A stretch of 64,000 nucleotides of DNA from Persicaria tinctoria (Eukaryota; Streptophyta; Magnoliopsida; Caryophyllales; Polygonaceae), in assembly GCA_037127255.1 (NCBI GenBank), contig JBANSL010000020.1, forward strand, positions 52,737,098 through 52,801,097. The letters run 5' to 3'. The position numbers and the translations under genes were made by a program. Under the pieces are notes generated by a model. It worked only from the letters and a program-made list of their open reading frames with translations. It was not told the origin of the DNA and searched no databases. Below, in pieces: positions 26,284-38,467 of this stretch; positions within the stretch are counted from its first letter, which is position 1; every line of letters starts with the position of its first letter.

Positions 26284-27463
26284 ATGGCTCCCAAATCAAA
26301 GAAAGCTTCCACACACAAAAGACTTGGCACCACCCCCAAGGGACGCCAGGTCACTACCACTTCCCCTACACCTGAGCCCACTCCTCAAGCTATCGTCCCT
26401 GCTGTTGTCCAGAGCACCATCGTCGAGAGCACGACTACAGTAACCAAGGGCTCTCAAAAACACTCTACAAAGAAGCCTCTCAGTGCAAAGCAGAAAGGGA
26501 AAAAGAAAATCATCGCTGAGGAGGTGGATGATGAGGAGGAAGAGGAGGATCTGCTGTTCTGATTTTTTGGATATTGCGTTCTTTGAAGCTTTGAACTTAA
26601 CTTGCATTGCTATCCTTAAAAATTCCCCAGCCCGGACCCTTCTCAATCTTGAAACCGTCTATTATCCCCAACTCACCCGCCTGTTCTACATAAACCTAAA
26701 AGCCAAACACAATGCCGATGGTTGGTCTTTGGAATCTGTTGTCAAGGGAGTTAGAATCTCTTTCAAATCCATTGACTTTGCAGATTTCCGTGGCCTACCT
26801 AGCCCTTGTCTACCCTCTGAAGAAAACCCTTCTAAAGAAGACTGCATTACCCTTGCCCGATCCAAATACCTCTTACCCGAAGCATCCACCAGCACCTCAA
26901 AGCAGCTAACCCACTCATCCCTTACCCTAGAGGCAAAAATTATATTTAACATCATTGTTCGTTGCCTCTTACCCCGTCTTAACTCTGGCTCGCTCCTTAC
27001 TGATAATGTCATGGTCCTACTTTACCGAATCCTCAATGGCCTTGATCTTGATCTGGCCAATACCATTTTAGGATCCATGGCTCACACAAGAAAAGCTAGG
27101 AAAGGAACTCCCCTCCCCTTTGCCACCCTTTTGACCCAAATCTTCAAAGCTTCTGGAATCGATTTCAAAAATGAAGAACAACATCGTCATATGGGTAAGT
27201 TCGACTCCAAGAGCCTTGAAAAGATAGGCATCACTCGGTCCCCCCAAGGGACTTTGAGTCTTGCCTCTCCTTCAAAAGCTGTTCCCACTGCCTCAACTGT
27301 TGATGAGCTCATGGACAACCTGGAGTTGGGCTTGGAGGAAGTTCGCCTGGATATCAAGGAGCTGAACAAGGAGTTCATGACGGAGATGAGCGGGGTAACC
27401 AAGCTGTTGCAAGGTCTGAGGTCGCTGCTCACGGATGATGCTCCGGACAATATTGAAGCTTAA
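26284..27463 (+). pseudogene. Additional 3' ORF of the Sirevirus-like element (frameshifted)
   Basis: Starts with an ATG and a Lys/Pro/Thr-rich, disordered-looking N-terminus, passes through an acidic run (EEVDDEEEEED), then shifts frame once near 26555 and continues open to 27463. The second part contains a folded-looking region (about 26570-27200) and a C-terminal stretch with heptad-like Leu/Glu spacing that may be a coiled coil. It sits between RNase H and the 3' LTR, where Sireviruses often carry an extra gene. I see no signal peptide or membrane span, so an envelope role is not supported. It resembles the plant proteins annotated as putative plant transposon protein, but I cannot confirm that by search. 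Function unknown. Confidence 0.7.
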
Positions 27464-27780
27464 CCCTATCCTACCCTACCCTTACCCCAAAACTGAAACA
27501 TTACTGGTTTTTGGAAACTGTTTCAAAACTTTTGGCGACTGTTTTACCTCCTCCCTTTGTTGAAAGACAAAAAGGGGGAGATGTTCTGTGGTGTTAGACT
27601 TTTTAAAACAATTGCGATTCAAAGGTCTTGGAAGACCTTGGTTTTGTTTTTGGTTGGATATGTTCATGTTTTAAAATTATGATCTAACATTCGTCTAACC
27701 CATGCAGATACTTAGTCCGATTTTGCTTTTATTATATATGTTTGACTAAGTTGCAGGGATGCACAGGTTTTATCTTTCAT

Positions 27781-27792
27781 CAAGGGGGAGAT
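27781..27792 (+). promoter_or_regulatory. Polypurine tract
   Basis: CAAGGGGGAGAT directly abuts the 3' LTR and would prime plus-strand DNA synthesis. Similar AGGGGGAG motifs at 25813-25820 and 27572-27580 are upstream copies, typical of Sireviruses. Confidence 0.9.
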
Positions 27793-28839
27793 TGATAACT
27801 CCACTCCCTTTATGAAAATCGGAATAAGTTTCAAAGGCCTTGACAGTCTGTTTGTGTCAAAGGTCTTGAAGCTTTAGCAGTGTTGATGAAACACAAAACC
27901 TGTTCTCTATATTATTATGCTCGAATATTATTTTATGTAATTATATGCTTCCATATTATTATATATTCACTAACCTTTCAGGAAGCTATTTGAATTTTAA
28001 ATCCTTCCTTAAGCGTTCAAAATTGAGAGAATTCAAATTGGAAGATCATGGCGTCCAAGTTTCCAAGAATAGAAGATCTCGAAGATTGCCATGATCAAGC
28101 CTAGCCGTTGAAGAGAAATATTCATCTTTGGAGGCGCCGATTTGTTCTCTATATAGAAAAGGAAGAAGAGAAGACAAGCGACATCTGTTGAACACAAGCT
28201 TTCATACACTCAAGTCTTCAAGCGAGATCTGTCTTCTTCATGTGCTCTCTGCTAGTCCTTAAGAGTCTGTTATTTAATTTCAAAGCATTTGAGAGTTACA
28301 CAGTGAGCTTATAGGATATATTTTGTTATAGTATTATACTCAAGAGTTTGTAACTCACGAAGTGAACACTGGGCGATTGATTCACTAAGTGTAAGAGGAT
28401 TGTACTAGATAGCATAGAGAGGTGGGGCTCTTCTAAATTGGTCTAGGACTCCAAGGAAACGTGAGTTGACTAGATTGCAATTGTATAGGAAAGAGGCTTC
28501 TCAGGGAGCTACTAGGATCCTAAGTCTTGTGAATCAATAAAAGTCGGTTGAATCCTAGGGTTGTGGAAGAACCCTAGGCGGGGACATAGGCCAAGTTTGT
28601 GTCGAACCTCGTAAACAACTCATCGAGTCCTTTAATTACTGCTTTAACTTATTTCCGCACTTGGTTCGATTGTTTAACTTTGTGATTTAGGTTTTCAGAG
28701 AAAAAACTAAGTCTAATCTCAAAGGGTTTTGCACGAGCTTCAAAAGTCTTGAGACTATCTGCGAAAAACCGGCATACTCTATTCAACCCCCCTTCTAGAG
28801 TATTTCTATATTACTTTGTTTTACACTATCGAACCTTCA
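27793..28839 (+). repeat. 3' LTR of the Sirevirus-like element
   Basis: 1,047 bp, the same length as the 5' LTR and about 97 per cent identical by eye. The right TSD CATCT follows at 28840-28844. Confidence 0.93.
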
Positions 28840-31505
28840 CATCTGTTATGCCCCATATCATCCCAGCCTGATCTACTTAGTATGTGCATTGTTATACTAA
28901 TGCTTGAATGAATGTGTCATATGTTAAGAAACCGCATGATTGATGCCCTCTCTGCAAATAGGCTCATGATAGTGTGATCCTTCCATTCTGATATCGTGAT
29001 AGAGTGAGTTCTTTACTTGATGAGTGTGTGTTACAACTTGATGTTCAACCTGATTCATATGATGCCTAAATTTCAACATGCTTACCCAACTGTCATGCCA
29101 TTATGACCTCCATGCTTCTTGCATACTTCCATGTATATATGACCTGACACGCTACACGAGCACACACCACGATAATTCCTGGTTTCGTATATGCATGACT
29201 CAGCATGATGTGGTATTCCCAGCATATATTATGATGATGATCCTTAATGTGAATTTGTGGTTGTATACCATTATGTATCCATGCTTGGCCACCTTGTTTA
29301 GGTCTCATGTCATGCTTCATTGTATTCCTGGCATACCCCCCATGCATGCACAACTTGATTTCATTGGTTCCCTGCATCATCATACTTATGATTGATTAAA
29401 CACATATGTCGCAAGTTACGAACTCGCATGATGTTTACTCTCTCTCTCTCTCTTAGATTAGGATCATGATAGCGTGACCCTTAGGATGTTAGTTTCACTC
29501 TTGCTACTCCTTGTGCCTTTATGACCACTAAACCATAGCATGCTTACCTTCCTGATTTCCGTGATGTTTTCTCTTGCTCAGTGGTATTCTCTCGTATTTC
29601 CCTGAACGTATGACTTGATATTTTGTGCATGTACGTACCATTTAAATATTTTCATGGATCCGTAACTATATATCATCCTATCCATGCTTAGCTATCTTGC
29701 TTTAGACTCATGTTACACTCTGTTGTATGCCTGTCATGCTTCTAGATCATTACAGTGTGGCTTATTTGGCTCTCTGCAAATTGTTGTGCTAATCGAATGA
29801 ACGTATGTATGAATCATGAGTTAGTATCACGTTTTTGCATATACAGGACACATGGATGCTAGGGTGAGTCTAGTCGAAGTACATTGATTGTACTCATGTT
29901 CGATATGTGTTGTTAGTATCCTATAAGGCTTATGAATTCCAATATGACTCGCTGAGTAGTAACTTGTCATGCTTGCTTCATCACGTGAATATGTTTGTCC
30001 TATGATGTGATAGTTATTGTACCATTTCATGCACTTTTATGACGGTTCATTCCTAACATGATTATACTCTATCGTCCGTGACGTTGTCTTGTTCACTCTG
30101 TAAAAGATATCCATGTCTTATTATGTATTGCTAGCATCATGTAAGATCACGATGTGACTTGGTATATTCATGTGTTAAATACGTGCCCTGGTTGTATACT
30201 GTTAATCTATACCTGTGTACTTGCATGCTTTATATTCATGTGAAGTCGTGCTGCCTTAAGCTCATGTTGTCATTTCTGCCATATTCCCCACTTGTCCTCA
30301 TATGGTCACGTTATGATTAGTTGATCCCTTAAATGCATCCGTGCTAGTTGCCAAATGAACATGTAAGCCATGCTGCATAGCCATGCATCTTATCATGTTA
30401 AAATATATCTTATAGGACCCATGAATTATGGTTTGTGTGTATTCATGCCCTACTTGCATTATGATCTGCTCTTTCGTGGAATAGACTTCGCAAAGTCTTG
30501 TATTCTTTCCAACATTTCTAATATGCGATCTTTTTAACTGGATAGGAATTGATAGACCCAGTTATAGAGTTGGTGCCTGTTTTCAACGCATGTTAAGCAT
30601 TAGGTGATTATCAATGTGTGCCTACCATCTCATTACTCGATGTTGTTTTTGCATGTCCCCTGACATTCTTAATGCTTCTGCAAATGAATAATCTGGCACC
30701 TCGCATGTCCACGCACACATCACGATAGCTATAAGGCACTCGCATGATTACATTTGCATACATAATGTAGCTTACCGTCCCCTTGAAACATGATACCTTA
30801 GGAGCATTGTTCTGTTTCGCATTATGATATGTGCATGACTCCTTCATCAAAACTGTTTATATTCCTTTTATATGTGCTAATGATTGGGTGCAATAGTGGT
30901 CCTGCTTAAACTTCTATGACACGCCCCACTATTATGTGGAGTTGCTCACTACATCTTATTCTCATACATCCGTGACCGTCCTATAGTACCTTGTAAAATC
31001 TATGCCTTCAAAGATATGGTTTGTACGATCGCATGCTCAAATTGCATCTCATGCAGCTGCTCTTGTAATAGGTTATGATAACCTTGCTATACCATCTCTA
31101 TATGATCTTGTGACTATCTAAGCATATTAAATATTGCTAGCAGTTAGAATGCTATGCCTTAACATGGTTGTCTCATGCTAAGTATGATTAGTGGCATGCT
31201 TATGAGTGTTCTGATCTGAATTATTGTCCTTATCACAATTTACCCTACGTGTAATGCTTTGTGTTGTTTACTAGATTCTGCATAAGCTATGTGTCGCACC
31301 AATCTATTATTGCATTCGTATATACATGTTTCTTATACATATCAAGCTTTCCTGATATATGAAATGAAAAGTTGCTAGCTAGTCTCTTATGCCCCATGCA
31401 GAACCCGATCATGTTTTTGGTTGCACTTATTTGTTAACACCTTTCATTAAGGTAGGTACATGTTAGTGTCCAGTGATGCAACTAGTTTACTCCATGATTG
31501 GTATG
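28840..31505. other. Long non-coding internal DNA of the gypsy-derived complex
   Basis: About 2.7 kb dominated by short repeated words such as CATGCTT, GCATGA and TTGTGTG, giving a monotonous but not tandem texture, with no frame longer than about 105 codons and no recognisable protein or RNA. It probably belongs to the same element as 18846-19757, interrupted by the copia insertion. A stuffer-like interior is typical of non-autonomous large retrotransposon derivatives (inference). Confidence 0.5.
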
Positions 31506-33328
31506 TGTTTTTATTCAAATGGTATTTTCTTATTGGTCAATATTATTGCTAAAATTTTAAAATACACCTTTCATATTTTAAACATATTTGTGCTTTGGTC
31601 ACATTGATTCTTTGAATGATGAACTGGTGGTGAACGTTACTTGGTTTACTTCTACTTATGATTATGAATTTTAGTGCTTTGGTGTTCCTCTGTAACTGAC
31701 CTTGTGATATGATTGGTGTTTTATGTCGTTAGGCCTTGCCTGAATTCTTTTACTCATGGAATGTGAATTATACCTGCTCAAATCCTGACTTGTGTTGGTA
31801 ATAATGATATTATGTGCCCCGATAATATGTGACAATATGATATTGCGATGTTGGCATGATTTTACCTTTGCTCGAATTATTATTAGCATGAGTTTATGTG
31901 GTAACTTGTCTTGCTATGTTGATACCTGATATTCTGCAATACTTGCTGAGCATGATAGTATCTTAGGATTTATGACATGTGACCGTTTGGAACAATGAGA
32001 GATGATGATGTATAAACTTAGTGTGAAATCATGTTATATTATACTGAAGTGAAATACTTGAAGGCTAAATGATATTAGCATGTAGGGTCCATAGTGTAAG
32101 GTGCATGTTATCCTGATATAATTGTATGCAATGTCCTGGTAAGTTAAATATTGTTGTGATGCTATTTTGTGCTGCTATGTTGTTAGACTTCTACTGCTGA
32201 ACCATGAGAGCATGACCGATTCTATGTTGCCAACTTGAACTTAAATTGTTGAAACGTGATTATGTTGACACCGCTATTCATTGCTATTTCAAAATTTGAT
32301 TTTCGGCAAAATCATTGGCTAGGAAAATGGTGAATATCTTGGCTTGCTGAATCTTGTTGAAATGGATTTTGTTGTGTTGACTTGTTGCCTTCCCATTAGA
32401 CTTAAACCTCTATTATGACGAAATTATGCTATGTTGGTAATGGTAAGAAGGAAACCATGTTGATGTGATTTGCCAAGGTTGAGGCTTGATGTGTTTGTGT
32501 GCTACCTTTTCAAAAATGACATTCCCGCTTGATGCATTCTTATTTGGTTGACACCAAGAACATGAAATGCTAATGCTGAGTGTTGATGTTCCAATATACT
32601 GGTGTGCGACAATGTTAGTAATGGTTATTCATGTTACGGTTTTGGCGTGGCCAATTTCAGTGGTTGGTTGGTTATGATGTGGCGTGTCTTGGTTATATCG
32701 ATTATGGTAATGGCTAGAGATTCGTAGATTGGAATTGCTTTTGAGATTGGAACCTAGGACGAGAATATGGGATTAGCCCTTAGAGGTAGATGACTCCACC
32801 TCTTGAATTCTGAATTTGCTTGACCAACTTGAGATTTAAAAGGGTTTTAAAAGAGTTTGGAAGCGACCAACTCGGATTTTGAAAAGCTTTGGGATGGTTT
32901 TGAAGTTTAGGTTTGCTTGATTTGAAGGGTTTTGAACGATTTTGAAAAAGACTAACTTGGATTTTGAGAGACCGAAGGCGATCGAAAATTTCCACGATTT
33001 TTAGGCCAATCTTTTTCAATTTCAGAACCCCCTTTGACACTTTTCAAACCCGGGCAACTCTATGATACTTCACGAAGTGGATACAAGCATTTTATGAGGG
33101 CGCTTGTAGGGTGTTTGCTAAGACCTAGTGATGATATTGTAGAACTTTTAGAGTTGTGGTACTTCCGAAGAGTCGAAGCGAGGATGTGATAGGGGCGCTT
33201 ATTGCATACTTGTCAAGGCCAATTGGAGATGTCACGATTGTGACTAGGATGTTGTGAGAATCCCGGAAGACGCAACCGAGATGATTACAAGATCCTTGGA
33301 CATGGTCCTTGGACTCATCAATTTCAAA
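31506..33328 (+). mobile_element. 3' internal remnant of a gypsy-type element, copy 2
   Basis: Matches 14725-16545 with scattered single-base differences (a few per cent) and almost the same length (1,823 versus 1,821 bp). The match breaks off at ATTTCAAA, just before the end-of-pol phrase and the LTR start found in copy 1, and joins directly to sequence from the middle of the LTR. Confidence 0.7.
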
Positions 33329-35212
33329 TTCTGATTTTCGAACGCAGGTGTTAGGGGCATTTTTGAAGATGATGAATAGTTGCTGAGGTTCGGTTCTTGT
33401 TTTAAAAAGAAACGGTTTGGTTAGGTTTTTTTAAACAATCCGATTCAGTTTTGGGAAAAAGGGCCCGGACACTTTTAACAGAAAGTATTGGGCCTTTTTG
33501 GCTTAGGCCTAATTTTGGGTGAACAAATATGTTATAGTATATATGTTGTTTTAAGCCAAATTTATTTTCGAAAATATATTTTATGTTTTAAGAATTTCTT
33601 ATGTTTATATAGTATTTAAATGTGCAATGCGTTTTAAAGTGGCGACATATGTTGTATAAATATTAATTAGATGGAGTATTGTATTATATAATATTAGTAT
33701 TGTGATTTAAAATTATAATGTTATCGCATTTGGATTTTGAAAGGAGAACTTCGGAAAACGTCTTAAAGGTTGGAATTGATTTGATAAATAGAGATTGATT
33801 TAATAAATTTAAAAGAAGAATTTTGGAAATACCTTAACTTTGTCGAGATTATTTGATAAAATAAGTAACGAGTCGATTTTAAAAGGTGATGTTTTATAAG
33901 TGATTCTGGGCAAGTAATTTGAGAGCTATTCTTTAAAGATGATTTGACCTAAAATGAAATTTGAAGGATTATGTTTTATAAATGGATTTTTGGATGATTT
34001 GAGAAAGCGTTTTGAATGGTGATTTGATCTACCTTGAGGTTTTAAAAAAGTTTTAGGAAATCTTGGTAAAGTGACTTACCTTGCCTAACCTGGTGAATAA
34101 ATTTGATGACTTGTGTGTGATATTATATGCTTTATGTAACATTAGGAGTAGACTTATTTACATTACTTATATATGTGTTAGGTGATCATCTGTGACATGT
34201 TGGCTTTCTATATACCTAGTTGATGCCTTTTGTTGTTCTGCACTTCCAGGTGAGTTCCTATATGAGCTCACTCAGATTCGAAAAAGAGATCTCCCTACTT
34301 GTAGCCATGTGCATACTAGGTGCTTGCATTCATAATAAAGCATGCCATGTAGTATCATGTTAGGATTGCACTCATGATTGAGCATTCGTCTACTCATTGC
34401 TTTTGTAAACAGAACGGCCGTTATTTGTGAAGTAACTAGAGTCATTTCTAGGGTTATAGGATGACCTAGTCTCATCGGGTCCCGTCCTGAGTCAATCGAG
34501 TCATGAACTTCCTTATATTATGAGATGCATGCGGGCTTTATTGTGGAGCGGGTTGGGCAAGCGTGCCGGCCGATTATGATGGAATGCATTCACGAGCTGG
34601 CTAGTCTCCGCCCTATCGGAAGGGGGTGGAGGTAGGAGAGGGTTATACCACTTTGTATTTGGTGCTAAGGCCTTATTATATTTATGCACTTGATCTTAGG
34701 AGCATGTTAGTGTGTAAGTATTCCGTCTTGCATCTAGAAGCATCTTTATTAGGACTAGTGTGTGTATGTGTCTGCTTGTTTGGGATTATATTGCGTACGA
34801 CTTCGATCTGACACTGTCCCGCATACATTTTTTTTAGGTTTGTTTTGCAGCATGATTATTCCTTGTTTCCGTGACGTGGGAACTCTCTTGGGCGATCTCG
34901 AAGAAATGGTCTAACCCCATTAATATTGTCTACTAGATTTCGATAAATACGATTATTGATTTGGTTTTGACTCGGCTCTGTCGTGTCACCCTCTTGTATT
35001 ACACCTTGATTCTGTTATTTGCATGACTATTGGTTCTTCACGCTTAGACTTATGACATGTACAAGGGACTTTCCCGGGGATTCCAACGATCCCTTCGCAT
35101 TTTGGGTATGAAATCTCACTTGAAAACGTTAGAGTAGAATTTCAAACCTTTAACCTGTATTCGGGGCGCAAGATCCTAACGAGGGGTTTCATCATAATCC
35201 CGGACCGTTACA
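33329..35212 (+). mobile_element. Gypsy-type LTR, copy b (5' part missing)
   Basis: Lacks the first roughly 1.1 kb of the LTR family (the part represented by 16593-17690) but keeps about 590 bp that copy a has lost, then matches copy a from 33923 to 35075 and continues to a proper LTR end, CCCGGACCGTTACA, at 35212. The end is shared with the solo LTR at 7431. I could not find a matching TSD at the other side of the complex; the bases after it are CTTTT. Confidence 0.65.
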
Positions 35213-35992
35213 CTTTTCACCATGGGTCTAGACGGTAGATACAAGATTGTTTTTTCTGGTGCGTGATTCTTGGCGATTGAGTCTCGTTGTTGAGTTCCTA
35301 GTTATCTAGAAATGGAAATTGATGGGGGGTAAATTTACCACCTTATGCAACAAAAAAAAAGTTACTACAAAAAAAATCCTAAACCAATTCAACCATCTTA
35401 ACTACTTGTTCTCTTTGTTGACTTAATGATTAGTCTTTTTTTTCTTGAAAACGTCTTTTGACTTTTAAAAAAAATGGGGTAATTATCGTTACAAACTCTG
35501 ACTCCGTATAAGTTGACTTTCTGTAAGGTATTGTCTTTGTCACAGTGTCAAACCAAACACCACCTTGCAATTCAAGCCGGCATATTCTTGTTCTTCAACG
35601 TATAAAAAAGTAGTATTTAGCAAAAAAAAAGCCAAAAATATTTGGAGAATAGTCAATATTTAAAAGTAGTTTTGACAATTAATCAAACTAAGGTAAAGTC
35701 ATTGTTTACCCCAAGTTATAAAAAAAAAAATCGTTAACGACTTTGTAATTTTTTTTTAATTTTTATAACTTTTAAATTCAAATTATTGAAAAAATACTTA
35801 AAAACCAAAAAAAAAAAAATTGGTATGGAACAATGACTCTCCCTTTTTATTTTTAAAAATCAGCCTAGGGAGAGACGGACAAGAATTAGAGAGTCAATGA
35901 GAATGAGAGGGGAGTGGCTTTTGGGTGGTCTGGCCCAATGGCAGAGAGAGGAAGATAGATTGTTTGACTGGACAAACTACAAAGTGACTTTA
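35213..35992. other. Intergenic DNA with a duplicated RLP-upstream segment
   Basis: AT-rich. The segment at about 35500-35612, containing CCGTATAAGTTGACTTTCTG and AATTCAAGCCGGCAT, recurs at about 55774-55885 upstream of RLP-B, marking the left end of the duplicated RLP unit. No coding sequence is supported. Confidence 0.6.
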
Positions 35993-37200
35993 AAAAAAAA
36001 TGCAATTGGATATATATACCATAGAAAGTTAAAGCATAGAAAGTTATCTAATTGTTTAAAGGGTTATACTATCTGCACAATCAATATATCACAGTTTACA
36101 CTGTAATCAGTGGTGTGTGGCAAAGTACCATCGAAGGAAAGGCAAAAACACAATGAAGGAGCTTCAATGGCGTCGGGAGGTTCAATGTCATATTGTAGAA
36201 GTACCACCGAAGGAAATAGGCAGCGCTATCATGCTGTGTGGCGAAGGGCTAATGGCGTCAGAGTGTAAAATCCGGGTGTAACAGATCGAGAATCTCGCGT
36301 GCTGGTGCCTCGCCTATGATTGCCCTTGGTTGTGTCATCCCATCTGCGCTCTCGCTGTACGCAAACTCAGATCCGTGCTCCCGTAATGCGCAACTGCAGA
36401 TATATGTAGATTTCACAGAAATTCCTCAACGCTTTCGTGGTACACAATCGCAATGGTTGGGTCGTGCAAGTGACGATAATTTGATCGTGCATATAGCAAA
36501 TCTGTTGTTTAAATACCCACTGAAATTTCATAATTGGTATATATCCATTAAATATAAAGATCTTGTAAAATTATCCAAGATAAAATCTTTTAGTCAATCT
36601 TTCCTAAAAAAAAAGAATTACAATTATTCATTTTTTGTTATTCATATATTTTCCATTTTTCAACTTTGAAACCCTAAAACATCTTGTTAAGCAATGTTGA
36701 TCTTCGTCCTAATTTCAACCCTTAGAAGAATGTACGTAATATGGACCTTTCAATTTTCTACTTCTTATTAGTTTTCGATTTTTTTTTTAATTTTGATTTT
36801 GTATACAGTAAATGAACCAATTTTTTTACTTCTTTTTACCCTTTCAATTTTGATTTTGGTTGAATCTTTCTTCATTGACACTTGGAGCCGGGCAGCTTCG
36901 CCCCATGCCCCCATCTAATACCCTCATCTTCATTAGACACCAATTTTATTTTTTAGCATGTTCCTAATCTAATCTTGATAGCCATCCATTAATCGATATA
37001 TTTGTTTTATTTAAGGTATACCACTAGTAAAACTGAAACGTTTGCTTTTAATTTGGAATTTAAAAGAAATTTTAATTTGTCGGGCAATTTTACAAGATCT
37101 TTAAATTTTAATGGGTATATAACCAATTATCAATTTTTAATGGGTATATAAACAATTAGATAACTTTCTACGAGTATATACCCAATTTCGCCTTAAAAAA
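35993..37200. mobile_element. Possible TIR element inserted in the RLP-A upstream region
   Basis: The corresponding interval upstream of RLP-B lacks this block: similarity stops near 35612 and resumes near 37215. Its ends are inverted relatives. The left end has GCAATTGGATATATATACC and AGAAAGTTATCTAATTGTTT; the right end, inverted, has AAATTGGGTATATACTCG and the same AGAAAGTTATCTAATTGTTT. Flanks are A-rich (TTAAAAAAA on both sides), so a 9-bp TSD is possible but not convincing. The interior contains no transposase. Confidence 0.45.
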
Positions 37201-37214
37201 ATAATATATATATA

Positions 37215-38467
37215 TTTTTCTCTTTTTCACATATTTTAACGTTTAATTTTTTAAGATAATAAAACTATATAAAATAATTCTTTTTTATAAAAATTTTTAA
37301 TTAAAATTTCTGTACTTATTAATAGTAACTACAAAAGTTTTTAAATATAAACATTTTATATTATTTTTATCATCCTAAAAAACCGGTGTCTCTTGTTGTC
37401 AATATTTATATTTCTATTTAATTTACACATCAATCAGGCATGTAGTTATGATCTGCTTCCTTCACAAATCACAAGTAGTATGAAAAAACTACACTAAAAA
37501 AATCAATCATATTGAATGAGTTTGTGGAAATACTATGACACTGAGAATTACAGTAGGTTAGAATTAATTTGAAGACATCTTCAAGGATTTTTTTATTGAT
37601 TTGAATCTACAAAATTCAGACAAAGAGAATAGGATGGGAGGACTGAGGAGTGGATATTCAAAGGGATCTAATTAATTAAAGGATGAAAAGCGACATGTAA
37701 CTACAAAATGTAAGCGACTTTGAACAAATGTATGTCTGCAATTACCATCTCAACTTGGGATTGAACGTACTGGTTGATCAATTGCTATATTTGAAGGGGT
37801 GTAAAGTTATAATAAGAGGCGGAGCTGAGGGGGGCCTAGGGGGGCACATGTCCCCTTTCTTACGCGACAAACTACCTAGGTGTATTCTCCTCGTCGGTAG
37901 CTTCGTTTTGATATATAATACGCCTTAATCCGACATCTGAGTAAAAAGTTATGAATATTTAAAAATTAAGGGCATATTAATAACTTTAATTTTACTTCAA
38001 TATGCTATAATGTTTTTATATTTTACTTAAATTAAAATTTATATGCTATAATTTATCTCGAGAGCTTCGAAATGAGAGGTTATACTAATCATTCCGACAA
38101 TTAGATAAGAAGTTACGCAAGTTTAAAATTTTTATATCTGGTTATACATATATTATATGTTATGAGTACAATAAATTATACTTAACTAGGGTTTTTATTT
38201 GAACCAAATAAGTCTAGTATTAATGTTTGATTATATTTAGCTCATTTAGAAAAAAGTCAAGCTCGAGTAGAACCTATATTTGAAATTGAGCTCATACTCG
38301 ACTTATTTAGTAAATTAACGAGTTTGAGCTGAGTGTTTTTTTTTTTGACAAATTTTATGCAACTTTAATTGCTCATTACATAGGAACTTAAAAGAAAATT
38401 TGTAAATTTCATAAAATTCATGCTATTTGAGTTTCACATTTTTATGAGCTCATACTTGCACATTTTT
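37215..38467 (+). other. Upstream region of RLP-A, duplicated with interruptions
   Basis: Matches the RLP-B upstream region at 55890-57110 in two blocks (about 37215-37430 and 37432-37838). The sequence at about 37839-38455 is unique to this copy, starts with GAGGCGGAGCTGAGGGGGG (a phrase common at plant transposon ends), and replaces what would be the proximal promoter and leader of the gene. Confidence 0.6.

Larger units (their letters stand above)
19758..28839 (+). mobile_element. Sirevirus-like Ty1/copia retrotransposon (9.1 kb), degenerate
   Basis: Two 1,047-bp LTRs flank a tRNA-Met-type primer site, a broken gag-pol and an additional 3' ORF, and the whole is bounded by the 5-bp duplication CATCT (19753-19757 and 28840-28844). 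Features known from Sireviruses are present: a CCHC-bearing gag, an extra ORF after RNase H, and repeated AGGGGGAG polypurine-like motifs (25813-25820, 27572-27580, 27782-27790). The LTRs differ at about 32 positions by eye (about 3 per cent, mostly transitions), so insertion is not recent. At typical plant LTR rates that is of the order of one million years (inference). Confidence 0.93.

Noticed and set aside
19758..28839. Endogenous pararetrovirus or an element with a true envelope gene
   Set aside because: Domain order (integrase before reverse transcriptase), LTRs, primer site and TSD all fit copia, and the extra ORF lacks envelope features.
29078..29395. About 100-codon frames on both strands in the CATG-rich tract
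   Set aside because: Mirror-image frames in a low-diversity non-coding region; no conserved motif.
37839..38455. A separate transposon upstream of RLP-A
   Set aside because: The block is unique to this copy and begins with a transposon-like phrase, but I could not find a matching end or TSD.
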